15,566 nucleotides of DNA from Proteobacteria bacterium UBA6920 (GCA_002448875.1 DKAS01000237.1:14214-29779), one strand, 5' to 3'; numbered from the stretch's first letter, positions 7,594 through 14,092 are shown. The notes: generated by a model not told the origin, from the letters alone. Numbers and translations: made by a program.

Positions 7594-7830
7594 ATTTATT
7601 TCCAATAAATAAACCGGTGAGTGCTCGCGACCCTGAATCTATCGTGATGCGATAGTGGCCCGGCAGTGTACATCGCCGCGCTCCATAAATTGTCATTATC
7701 CGCGTGACAAGGGGTAAAAAACGGGTGGACGCCTGGCGGTAGTGATGTTTAGTCAGGCACTACGACAGGAATTGTGCATTCACATTCAATAAAAATCCAC
7801 CAATATCTTGTTTGTCCCGTGCCGGATATT

Positions 7831-8166
7831 TCACTTGGTGCGTGTGTAATAGAAAAACAACTCAACCACTAAAACGATAACCCCCCCAAGCACGAACATC
7901 TGTGCGGCCCAAATGGTTTGATCATCGATCGGAATGCACTGGTTGGCGAGGGCAAACAAATCCTCGGTATCGCCTGTGGTGGCACATGTCTTGTTTAGGT
8001 ATCGATATGCACCTATACTGCATTGCCAAAGCATTCCTCCAGTAACAGCGAGGACCGCAGCCAGTATTCGTCTTTTTCCATGCCATATCTTCAACGCGTA
8101 ATAAATGGCGCCGAAAACAATGAACAGGTTCAACCGCCAATACAACGGGCGAAAAATATTTTCCAT
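7831..8166 (-). CDS. Small three-TM membrane protein of unknown function
   Basis: 111 aa if started at ATG 8166 (MENIFRPLYWR). Predicted membrane segments are ~11-27 (LNLFIVFGAIYYALKIW), ~34-54 and ~86-107 (QMFVLGGVIVLVVELFFYY). A hydrophilic loop between the second and third contains two Cys (KTCATTG and NQCIPID). No family is recognised. Neither this start nor a TTG at 8247 has a good ribosome-binding site, so the N-terminus is uncertain. Upstream DNA to 8640 holds no convincing gene. Confidence 0.55.
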   Translation of the reverse strand: MENIFRPLYWRLNLFIVFGAIYYALKIWHGKRRILAAVLAVTGGMLWQCSIGAYRYLNKTCATTGDTEDLFALANQCIPIDDQTIWAAQMFVLGGVIVLVVELFFYYTRTK

Positions 8167-8640
8167 TTTCAATAAGTGTGCGCTGAAATTGTAAGGCTCT
8201 GCTGCCAGGATCTGTACTTGTAACTCCGTCTTGGCTGTCGGCCGCAATAATCCGTTCGATCGCGGACGTCACAGCATTTATCCAGGTGCATCCGCTCAAT
8301 AGCTGCGTATTTCATCGATGATCCTTCTGAATTTCAAGCCTTTTAGCCACGGATCTGTAGCGAAAAATATGTCTTTTGCTCGCTCTTTGATGATATTTAA
8401 TAAGTGATTTTGGCTTGTCACATAGCTAATAATAAATTTCTGTTTTAATGCATATGTTTGTGCGATGTTTCGCCGTAATATTTATAATCGCGCCAACGGT
8501 CATACTAATGAATCTGATGAGCGGTCAGCAGCGCTTTTTGCTCTAGATGTGCGCGCAAGTGAGTGTATTGAAACCGCGCTTGAAGTGTAGGCGCCTCTGC
8601 AACAGTTCTTTAGCGGAAGAAATGCCTGAGTTTTCAAAAA
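8167..8640. other. Gene-poor stretch of ~470 bp
   Basis: No gene with family support was found. One + strand frame (8465-8590) begins with ATG and encodes 41 residues (MFRRNIYNRANGHTNESDER...), but has no ribosome-binding site or recognisable homology. The part near 8530-8605 is GC-richer, with several GCGC blocks and a GGCGCC. It does not pair into a clear attC. Confidence 0.5.
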
Positions 8641-9102
8641 TCAATTATTTGAGTTAGAGCTCGCTGGTGTAGTGGGCTTTGATACGCCCGAGGTCGGCAG
8701 GCCTGGCCTTCCGGTGTCCTGAGGGCGCTCGATCAGGCTCGTGGCAATCTCGGTGGCAATGTCGACGTACTCACGGCAGTGAGACCAGAGACCTTCGTTC
8801 CCGAATTTAACCTGCCCTTCGGACGTGCCATGATCGCAACCGAGCAATTCAGAGCAGTTGACAGAGCCGCAACGGTTTTTGAATGTTGACACGAGGCTTT
8901 GTACCCCTTTGTAGTTGCGTTCTACGGACTGGGTTTCCGGCTGCCGCCCCATCACCAAATTCAGTGCCAACATGCCGCCAGTCAAGGCGCCGCACATGCC
9001 GGAGGTTCTTGCCATCCCGCTGCAGAACCCGGTGGCAATGGCGGGTATGAGAGGGGACTCGATGCCGTGTTCTTTGGCAGAAGATAACGGTAATCTTGAA
9101 AA
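8641..9102 (-). pseudogene. C_GCAxxG_C_C family redox protein, 5'-truncated
   Basis: The reading frame encodes ...SSAKEHGIESPLIPAIATGFCSG, then MARTSGMCGALTGGMLALN, and further on VNCSELLGCD and SHCREYV. The CGAxxG motif (CGALTG) and the two downstream cysteine segments define the C_GCAxxG_C_C family of ~140-aa putative redox-active proteins. The family's first conserved Cys, in the N-terminal NCAQ-like helix, is absent: upstream the frame meets a TAA at 9103-9105 and no ATG, GTG or TTG precedes the conserved core. The first ATG (9015) lies inside the core. The gene therefore seems to have lost its 5' end, probably at the junction with the VOC gene. The C-terminus is an unusual Pro/Ser/Asn-rich tail. 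Confidence 0.7.
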
Positions 9103-9128
9103 TTAAAAAGCGAAACGGCGCCTCATGA

Positions 9129-9509
9129 TTATTGATTTGCAGGTGGCTGCCATAGCTCAACTTTATTTCCTTCCGGATCGATAACCCACGCGAATATACC
9201 GAAGTCGGATTCATCCACCTTGTCCAACACATGGCAGCCTTCCTCTCGGAGAACGTTGATCAAGGCGTATAAATCGGCAACGCGATAATTGATCATGAAC
9301 GTAGCATCACCGGGTTTGAATTGTGAGCCGTCACTGATGGACCAAATCGTTGAACCGTTGATCGGAGTGCCATCAAAATTTTCCCAGCGAAAAGCGGTGC
9401 CACCCCATTCCTGCAGGTCAATACCAAGGTGTTTTTTGTACCATGCCTGTAATGAAGCAGGATTTTTGGCGCTGAAAAATACACCCCCTATCCCTGTTAC
9501 TCGTTGCAT
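9129..9509 (-). CDS. VOC family (glyoxalase/bleomycin-resistance fold) protein
   Basis: 126 aa from ATG 9509, with an excellent AAGGAG ribosome site. It has the paired beta-alpha-beta-beta-beta pattern: VTGIGGVFFSAKNPASLQAWYKKHLGI (4-30), RWENFDG, then ATFMINYRVADLYALINVLREEGCHV (69-94) and FAWVIDPEGNKVELWQPP (106-123). The DPEGNKVELW end, with Glu118 as probable metal ligand, is the family signature. The N-terminal His ligand of classical members is not obvious (Gly-Gly-Val-Phe-Phe), so metal dependence is open. Substrate unknown. Such genes are frequent integron cargo; no attC flanks it. Confidence 0.88.
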   Translation of the reverse strand: MQRVTGIGGVFFSAKNPASLQAWYKKHLGIDLQEWGGTAFRWENFDGTPINGSTIWSISDGSQFKPGDATFMINYRVADLYALINVLREEGCHVLDKVDESDFGIFAWVIDPEGNKVELWQPPANQ

Positions 9510-9585
9510 AAACCCATCTCCTTCTTGTTATTCAAGCATTCAGTCTCTTTACGCCGACGCTAATCAGAAAATTAGTATAATGCAG

Positions 9586-9620
9586 TTGCATTCTCTTCGA
9601 AAAGTGAAGTCAGAATGCAA
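9586..9620 (-). promoter_or_regulatory. Stable hairpin spanning the stop codon of the transglutaminase-like gene
   Basis: TTGCATTCT (9586-9594) pairs perfectly with AGAATGCAA (9612-9620). Inside, CTTC (9595-9598) pairs with GAAG (9606-9609), leaving a 7-nt loop and a 2-nt bulge. The stop codon of the gene at 9610-10266 is inside the stem. No T-run follows, so it is not a standard terminator; it could stabilise the 3' end of the mRNA. Confidence 0.55.
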
Positions 9621-10266
9621 TAAGCATGACATTGAGTTTTCGATCTTCGTGGCAAAGATATTCATCATCAATTGCTTGTGGCAGATGTCGCCACATTTCG
9701 GAACGGTTATCGTAGCGTATAAGAACCTCTACAACCTGGGTAGCGGGCTGTGAAAACACCGTGTTGTAGATGAATAGTTCCCCTTTCTCCGGATCTACTG
9801 GAAAGGCCAGCTTTTCCTCGTTGACATCAAATTGTGCATCAATGTTGCCGGTGTTGCCGCGTGCATCGAGCCGGAGCCACTTTGCTATTGATGCCAGGTA
9901 AACTGCGTTAAGCGCGTGAACGGCCGTTCCCGCTTCCGGCGGATCGAGTCGATATACTTGATAACAGAATCCGGTTGGAATATTGACAAAACGGCACATC
10001 GCTGCGAAAAGATGGCTTTTCGCGTAACAGATGCCGGTGCCCATCTTGAGTACTTCGCTTGCGCTGCAAGTGACAAGATCCGAGTCTATATCTTTAGAAT
10101 GAGGGATTGAATCGCGCACCCATTCAAATAGGCCCCTCGCCTTGTCGATGTCGGAACTCAACCCGCGGGTGATGTCCAACGTTTTCCGCTGCAGGTCAGG
10201 GTTGTCCCAGTCGATGACCGAGGTTATTGTCAGGTAGTCGTCGAGGTTAGACGATTGAAAAATCAT
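9610..10266 (-). CDS. Transglutaminase-like (cysteine protease fold) protein
   Basis: 218 aa from ATG 10266, with AGGAC upstream. The transglutaminase core has all three catalytic positions: Cys80 in MGTGICYAKSHLFAAMCR (75-92), His117 in AVHALNAVYL (115-124) and Asp134 in WLRLDARGN (130-138). The preceding ARGLFEWVRDSIPHSKDID (43-61) is the usual helix before the core. No signal peptide or membrane segment is present, so it is cytosolic. Activity could be amide hydrolysis or transfer; the substrate is unknown. A hairpin covers its stop codon. Upstream DNA (10267-10865) is gene-poor. Confidence 0.87.
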   Translation of the reverse strand: MIFQSSNLDDYLTITSVIDWDNPDLQRKTLDITRGLSSDIDKARGLFEWVRDSIPHSKDIDSDLVTCSASEVLKMGTGICYAKSHLFAAMCRFVNIPTGFCYQVYRLDPPEAGTAVHALNAVYLASIAKWLRLDARGNTGNIDAQFDVNEEKLAFPVDPEKGELFIYNTVFSQPATQVVEVLIRYDNRSEMWRHLPQAIDDEYLCHEDRKLNVMLIAF

Positions 10267-10865
10267 AGCGCAAAGTCCTGTTACAAATCTTTCTTGGCAC
10301 GTAAACGGATTTATATGTTGCCAGTCCCTTGTGTATATTGCAAAAATAAAATTCCTGGCTAACTCTTTTTTGCAAGATTCAAAACGCCGCCCGCATCACT
10401 GTAGGTTGTAAGGGTATGATTGTTGAAATCAGGAATCTATGTATCTTTTGTCTATATTTATCGTCTTCCGTAACACTAACCGCCTGTAAGGCGGCTAGCC
10501 TGAGTAAGTATTCACCGGCAAAAGGTACTGAGCCTTCTGTATAGCACAGTAAAGACAGTGAGGCGAATGTGTGTAGCGCCTTCACTAGCCACCTTTGAGC
10601 GGGCAAGCCACTAATATCGCTCAGGACCAACACCATGACACTGTGCCATTGGTGGCATGCGGGTTTTTGCCCGGTAATGTAGAGAAGAGGTGCTGCCAGG
10701 CAGGCGGCTATGATTGCTCATTCAGGTTCAAAGGTAATTGGTACAATGTAGCTATCGCCATTCGCCCCGGAGGCAATGTAAAACTGAAACCTAGAACGCC
10801 AAAAAATCCGCAAGCCAAACTTGCGAATTATGCGCCGAACGTTCTATATTTCACTATTCCCCGCT
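10267..10865. other. Gene-poor stretch of ~600 bp, possibly degenerate
   Basis: No gene is supported. Open frames on both strands (about 10379-10636 minus, 10595-10903 plus) have no ribosome sites or recognisable domains and overlap each other. Visible elements are an isolated integron-core-like GTTAGCC on the minus strand (10357-10363), a small hairpin CCGCC/GGCGG near 10480-10495 and the terminator at 10801-10825. The segment could be the remains of an inactivated gene or element. Confidence 0.5.
10801..10825 (-). terminator. Probable intrinsic terminator after the GNAT gene
   Basis: On the minus strand, CGCAAG, a 5-nt loop and CTTGCG form a perfect 6-bp stem followed by GATTTTTT, about 40 nt after the stop of the acetyltransferase at 10866-11387. 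The stem is short, so strength is uncertain. Confidence 0.5.
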
Positions 10866-11387
10866 CTAGGTGTCACTGGGGTTCGTTGGTGTTTGAAGAA
10901 TGAGCTGATAGAAGCTCAGATCGAGCCACCGCTGGAATTTGAAGCCCGCCTGACGGATAGTGCCCGCATGAACGAAGCCTAAGCGCTCGTGCAGGGTGAT
11001 GCTTTCAGTGTTAGTAGCCTCAATGCCGCCAATCAAGATGTGGTAGTTCTGTTCTTGGGCGGCGGCTATGAGTTTCTGCATCAGGATGCGACCAAGGCCC
11101 TTACCTCGATGGTCTTTGTGAACATAGACTGAGTGTTCAACGGAGTACTTGTAGGCAGGCCAGGCTCGAAATGTGCCGTAGCTGGCAAAGCCGAGAAGTT
11201 GGCCTGCGGGGCTTTCTACGCCAATGACCGGGAAGTTGCCGCTTTCCTTGGTTTTGAACCAACCGTCCATAGACTCGACGGACCGTGGTGTATAATCGAA
11301 GAGAGCTGTCGAATTAAGGATAGCCTCATTGAGAATTTCGAGGATCGGAGAAGAATGCCAAGTGCGCGTGCAACGTACAATTTTCAT
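10866..11387 (-). CDS. GNAT family N-acetyltransferase, phosphinothricin/methionine-sulfoximine acetyltransferase-like
   Basis: 173 aa from ATG 11387. Motifs follow the PAT/MnaT branch: LNEAILNSTALFDYTPRS (19-36), FASYGTFRAWPAYKYSVEHSVYV (67-89), the acetyl-CoA loop HRGKGLGR (93-100), ATNTESITLHERLGF (124-138) and GFKFQRWLDLSFYQL (148-162). Relatives acetylate the amino group of phosphinothricin, methionine sulfoximine or amino acids; which applies here is unknown. The start lies ~40 nt after the core of a probable attC (11427-11518), so I read it as an integron cassette. A terminator-like hairpin follows. Confidence 0.9.
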   Translation of the reverse strand: MKIVRCTRTWHSSPILEILNEAILNSTALFDYTPRSVESMDGWFKTKESGNFPVIGVESPAGQLLGFASYGTFRAWPAYKYSVEHSVYVHKDHRGKGLGRILMQKLIAAAQEQNYHILIGGIEATNTESITLHERLGFVHAGTIRQAGFKFQRWLDLSFYQLILQTPTNPSDT

Positions 11388-11426
11388 TGTGGTTTCACCA
11401 AGGTGACCGGGATTGTGGCGCTTTGC

Positions 11427-11518
11427 AATTAACTCTACCTTCCCTCTTTTCGGGAGAAGTTCTTTTTACCCCGGAAAAGTCAAAGATAAAATAGTCCGGG
11501 TGGAAAAATTTGTTACGA
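11427..11518 (-). other. Candidate attC site, degenerate (92 bp)
   Basis: On the minus strand the ends are TCGTAAC (11518-11512) and GTTAATT (11433-11427), each near the RYYYAAC/GTTRRRY cores. The two arms pair partly (AAC, TTCC and CGGGA blocks in register). It sits exactly between the stop of the membrane protein gene (stop codon overlapping the outer core) and the next gene start. Pairing is weaker than at other sites. Confidence 0.45.
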
Positions 11519-11899
11519 GTGATGTTCATTCCGGCACGAGGCAATGTAAATAATAAATAGTAAAACAAAAAATGCATCAAAAAATAGTGTAGAAAACATA
11601 CGAGAGCCGAAGCCATACGATATCACGAGCGAAATAAACAATATTTTGCTCATCGCAGCCACTGATAAAACCATGATACGGACTTCTTTTTGATATGCTC
11701 CATAAATCAACATGCCACCTATCAGTGAAACAAGTACGCCCCAGTTACGCACGACGAGCTCGGCTAGTGGACCCTCAAGGGTGGAACCAAATAAAACAGG
11801 TAGGGCCAGTTGTGGCGCAATAGCTGTAGCCATCATGGTCAGTGTTCCGATTCCAGATACAAACATGATCCATTTAATATTCTTGCGTACAAACCTCAT
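11513..11899 (-). CDS. Four-TM membrane protein, cassette-encoded
   Basis: 128 aa from ATG 11899, preceded by AAGGA at ideal spacing; a TTG at 11923 is a longer alternative lacking such a site. Four hydrophobic segments occur at ~11-35, 45-66, 72-95 and 98-118. The phrase GPLAELVVRNWGVLVSLIGG suggests a conserved family, but I cannot name it. The start lies 19 nt after the attC core GTTGGAG (11924-11918), and the stop TAA falls inside the next attC's outer core, the classic organisation of an integron cassette. A 7-bp palindrome (TTGGAGA/TCTCCAA) between core and ribosome site could fold over the initiation region. Confidence 0.75.
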   Translation of the reverse strand: MRFVRKNIKWIMFVSGIGTLTMMATAIAPQLALPVLFGSTLEGPLAELVVRNWGVLVSLIGGMLIYGAYQKEVRIMVLSVAAMSKILFISLVISYGFGSRMFSTLFFDAFFVLLFIIYIASCRNEHHS

Positions 11900-11917
11900 A
11901 ATATTCCTTTGGAGAAT

Positions 11918-12044
11918 CTCCAACTAAATATCCTACCATGCTGGTTTCACGACCTGGCGCGCCCATCTTATGCGAAAACCAGAGAGTAGCGAACTGCGCC
12001 ATTTTTGTAGCGATTAATGAGTCGGGGGGATTGGAATATTGGCA
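11918..12044 (-). other. attC site (127 bp)
   Basis: Minus-strand ends are TGCCAAT (12044-12038, degenerate) and GTTGGAG (11924-11918). It carries the block CCCGACTCATTA (12026-12015) that recurs in the attC sites at 14499 and 15129, and a GCGCCAGGT block in the opposite arm. It lies 1 nt beyond the stop codon of the GFA gene at 12046 and 19 nt before the next start. Confidence 0.7.
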
Positions 12045-12045
12045 A

Positions 12046-12447
12046 CTATTCTTTCCATTCCAAATATTGAGGCGCTGACCCACCAATGTGATCCCACGGA
12101 GCCTTCGAACCAACAAAAAGATGGGCGGCAATATCGACGCCTGGATCGCCATTTACCGATCCAAGCGTTATGCCATGAATTTTTCCTAAATGTGTGCCAC
12201 ACAGAGTTGACCCGCAAGTTTTACAGAATATTAGTCCCCACCCATCTTTTGATTTGTAACTCTGAAGGTTATTTTCTCCTTCCAGCCAAATAAAGGAATC
12301 AGATTTGCCCAGTTCAGCATAGGCTGATGAAGCACCACTAAAAGCTTTTCGACAACGAGAACAATGACAGGCATGAGCACTCTTAAGTTCGCCGTTCACT
12401 TTGTACTTAATTGATCCGCAGAAGCATTCACCTTCAATCATATTCAT
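12046..12447 (-). CDS. GFA / CENP-V domain zinc protein
   Basis: 133 aa from ATG 12447 (an ATG two codons later is possible). Zinc ligands are in the family order: CxC at 8-10 (GECFCGSIKY), CxCxxC at 27-32 (CHCSRC) and CxxC at 75-78 (FCKTCG), plus Cys83. The fold is named after the glutathione-dependent formaldehyde-activating enzyme Gfa; most members have no assigned reaction. The upstream boundary lacks a complete attC: only one attC arm remains (12460-12485), so this gene and the membrane protein gene to its right appear fused into one unit. Confidence 0.9.
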   Translation of the reverse strand: MNMIEGECFCGSIKYKVNGELKSAHACHCSRCRKAFSGASSAYAELGKSDSFIWLEGENNLQSYKSKDGWGLIFCKTCGSTLCGTHLGKIHGITLGSVNGDPGVDIAAHLFVGSKAPWDHIGGSAPQYLEWKE

Positions 12448-12459
12448 CGTCCATATCTA

Positions 12460-12485
12460 AATGAGTCGGTTGGATTGAGTTGCAT
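12460..12485 (-). other. Truncated attC remnant (one arm only)
   Basis: Minus strand shows ATGCAAC (12485-12479, 6 of 7 match to the core) followed by CCGACTCATT (12469-12460), the block found in the same arm of three other attC sites here. No pairing arm follows; the GFA gene starts 12 nt later. The site must have lost its second half. Confidence 0.5.
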
Positions 12486-12488
12486 GAG

Positions 12489-12878
12489 TTACTTCGTTGC
12501 AAGTACATACCTGGTTCCAGCTATGGCGAATGTAATAAAGAACCCACTAAGATAGTGCAATTTGTGATTCGAAATTAGCTCTCTTTTTTTTCGCCTCTTA
12601 GACATTTCCAATGAGATGGCGCCAACGCCAAATGGCGCAAACATCAGATTTATAATGCGAAGCCAGGAGTATTTAATTAAAATACCGGGAAGAAAAAGTG
12701 TGCTGAGATAGCCCGCCAACATCCCGGTAAATACACTAACAACAATCCATCCAAAAGGATTCAGCCCCCCTGATTTTCTTTCATGCGAACCGATAAACAA
12801 GTCCCATGGAAAATAAACTAGTAATTCAACTAACAATTCACCGATAAATGACAGCGCAGCAAGAATAATTTCTTCCAA
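12489..12878 (-). CDS. Four-TM membrane protein, cassette-encoded
   Basis: 129 aa from a TTG start at 12878, with AGAGAG 8 nt upstream; no ATG gives a complete first membrane segment. Segments are ~3-23, 43-64, 71-91 and 107-126, with a basic loop KRRKKRE (~94-100). No named family is recognised. The start lies ~42 nt after the core of a candidate attC (12920-13019). Base composition is clearly more AT-rich than the fts genes, consistent with transfer. Its stop lies just before the truncated attC remnant. Confidence 0.65.
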   Translation of the reverse strand: MEEIILAALSFIGELLVELLVYFPWDLFIGSHERKSGGLNPFGWIVVSVFTGMLAGYLSTLFLPGILIKYSWLRIINLMFAPFGVGAISLEMSKRRKKRELISNHKLHYLSGFFITFAIAGTRYVLATK

Positions 12879-12919
12879 GTATTAAACTCTCTTCAGAAAA
12901 ACACTAACTATTGTTTTAA

Positions 12920-13019
12920 CCACAACTGACCATCCGCACTTTAGCTGTCGCTCCATTGTATGCGATAAATCAAGCGAAGAGAATGGAACAAAATGTTGTA
13001 AGCAATCTGTCGGTTGGAG
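12920..13019 (-). other. Candidate attC site (100 bp)
   Basis: Minus-strand ends CTCCAAC (13019-13013) and GTTGTGG (12926-12920). The two 38-nt arms align in register at about 21 positions, including CAAC near the ends and TCCATT/AATGGA next to the 24-nt loop. Such imperfect pairing with mismatches is typical of attC. Outer cores deviate slightly from consensus. Confidence 0.55.
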
Positions 13020-13142
13020 ACAACTGCTTTTCAATATTGCGGTTCCAATCGACGGGGTAGAGTAACCGATATATAAGGTAACACCTGCTACAACCCATAT
13101 TTCCACGTGCGCAACCTGGTGCCGTGTTATTAGATGTCATTC

Positions 13143-13228
13143 GTCTAACGTTGGTATGAGGGGTCGTTCACTACGCAGCGAAACAGAACAGTGGAACGGC
13201 CCTGCACCATGCCCTTTTTACGTTGATT
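13143..13228 (-). other. attC site (86 bp)
   Basis: Minus-strand ends AATCAAC (13228-13222) and GTTAGAC (13149-13143, perfect GTTRRRY). Arms pair imperfectly (GGGCCGTTCCACT with AGTGAACGACCCC among others). It overlaps the TAA stop of the GFA gene at 13227, standard for a cassette. Confidence 0.75.
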
Positions 13229-13643
13229 AAATCCCATATAAAAACCCCCAAAGCTTTCCCCAACGTTCCAACCTTTCTTTGCTGCTCAACAACCATGGCT
13301 GAATTTGGACGGGTTCACCAAAACTGTAAGAATCGTCAAACAAATCTGCACTAACGGCTCCGCGCAATTCGCCGTCAATGTGACAACCAACTGCTAGTAA
13401 GTCACCACAGTAATTGCAACGAAAAAAGTTAGCTTGGCGATCACCGTTTTGGTCGAATGTAGATCTGCCACCTGTGAAATCAATTATCATGCTTGGATCA
13501 CTTATTACTGCAGAAGGATGGGTCCTGCAATAATTACAATCGCAAACACGAGGGTTTAGATCGTCAATTGATTTATCGACTCTCACATTCACTTGCCATT
13601 GACCGCAGCTGCACGAGCCGTTGAGTAAATTTTGTGTAAACAT
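13227..13643 (-). CDS. GFA-type zinc protein (divergent member), cassette-encoded
   Basis: 138 aa from ATG 13643. Zinc-ligand pattern as in GFA/CENP-V proteins: CxC at 11-13 (GSCSCGQW), CxCxxC at 34-39 (VCDCNYC) and CxxC at 76-79 (RCNYCG), plus Cys87. The sequence between ligands differs strongly from the other two GFA proteins here. The start codon lies inside the attC core (GTT-ATG), so integration of the upstream cassette determines what precedes it; no good Shine-Dalgarno is visible. The stop overlaps the next attC. Catalytic role unknown. Confidence 0.85.
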   Translation of the reverse strand: MFTQNLLNGSCSCGQWQVNVRVDKSIDDLNPRVCDCNYCRTHPSAVISDPSMIIDFTGGRSTFDQNGDRQANFFRCNYCGDLLAVGCHIDGELRGAVSADLFDDSYSFGEPVQIQPWLLSSKERLERWGKLWGFLYGI

Positions 13644-13756
13644 AACGTATCGTTCAGCCGTCCGTGATGCGATGCGGTTTTTTCTCGAAATATGTGCGCA
13701 GCGAGGCGCGAATAAATCCCAGCGACTCACGCGTCGGCCGCAACGGCTTGTTAGGG
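13640..13756 (-). other. attC site (117 bp)
   Basis: Minus-strand ends CCCTAAC (13756-13750) and GTTATGT (13646-13640). Arms starting AACAAGCCGTTGCGGCC and ending GGCTGAACGATACGTT pair imperfectly around a long central loop. It separates the 56-aa gene from the GFA gene whose ATG is in the core. Confidence 0.75.
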
Positions 13757-13768
13757 CGGAGTTTTATA

Positions 13769-13939
13769 TCATAGCGGAATCTGCAGCGCTGTTTCATTGC
13801 AGAAGCGATAGTCAGTTTTTCCACGTTTGCATTTGGCCCAAACAACTTCCGCAACGATATCCCCTTTTTCGTCAATTAGCACGACGCCCAGCCCATCATG
13901 AATTACATCAGATGTAACATGCGTTGTGTAATGGGCCAC
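13769..13939 (-). CDS. Small 56-aa cassette protein, GTG start
   Basis: The frame runs from GTG 13939 to TGA 13769, encoding MAHYTTHVTSDVIHDGLGVV, then LIDEKGDIVAEVVWAKCKRG, then KTDYRFCNETALQIPL. It is bounded by an in-frame stop just upstream and has natural composition: a strand-turn-strand pattern (GLGVVLIDEKGDIVAEVVW) and two Cys. GTG lies 5 nt after a perfect core GTTAGAT (13951-13945), and the stop is 12 nt before the next attC, exactly where a cassette gene should be. It resembles small cassette proteins of the type xGLGVELxDxxGxVVAEV, but this is from memory and unverified. No Shine-Dalgarno is visible. The overlapping ATG frame at 13875 runs through the attC and is unlikely. Confidence 0.6.
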   Translation of the reverse strand: MAHYTTHVTSDVIHDGLGVVLIDEKGDIVAEVVWAKCKRGKTDYRFCNETALQIPL

Positions 13940-13977
13940 GTTTTATCTAACTGGTTCTGCCCTGGAAACGTGGACAC

Positions 13978-14083
13978 GCTTAACGATGATCTTTACCGGT
14001 TATTTTATCTCGGTTTTTTTGGGATAGGCTCTTATTGCTCAGAATATATCAAAAAAAAGTTTGAGTAGAAGCGATTGTTTGGC
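13978..14083 (-). other. Candidate attC site, poorly paired
   Basis: Minus-strand ends GCCAAAC (14083-14077) and GTTAAGC (13984-13978, perfect GTTRRRY). The outer ~20 nt of each arm align at about half the positions. A second perfect core, GTTAGAT, lies at 13951-13945, so the true boundary may be there. It occupies the interval between the GFA gene stop and the 56-aa gene. Confidence 0.4.
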
Positions 14084-14092
14084 CAGCCATAT

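Noticed and set aside
7637..7660. Small palindrome CTATCG-TGATG-CGATAG upstream of the acetyltransferase gene
   Set aside because: A 6-bp stem without a T-run or conserved promoter context; could be chance or an operator, not supportable alone.
8465..8590. 41-aa + strand frame MFRRNIYNRANGHTNESDER...
   Set aside because: No Shine-Dalgarno, no recognisable family, and opposite to all neighbours; too short to support.
10357..10363. Isolated integron core GTTAGCC (minus strand) upstream of the transglutaminase gene
   Set aside because: No matching outer core or pairing arm was found within ~150 bp, so an attC site cannot be claimed.
10595..10903. 102-aa + strand frame containing AIRPGGNVKLKP
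   Set aside because: It overlaps the terminator and the end of the acetyltransferase gene, has no ribosome site, and has uneven composition. Treated as a chance frame in the gene-poor stretch.
12882..13106. 74-aa minus-strand frame MEIWVVAGVTLYIGYS...
   Set aside because: It runs completely through the candidate attC at 12920-13019, which cassette genes do not do, and it has no ribosome site. Kept only as a question in the tiny-cassette finding.
13654..13875. 73-aa minus-strand frame MTKKGISLRKLFGPNANVEK...
   Set aside because: Its C-terminal third is translated attC sequence, and an overlapping GTG-started frame fits the cassette boundaries and reads as a more natural protein.
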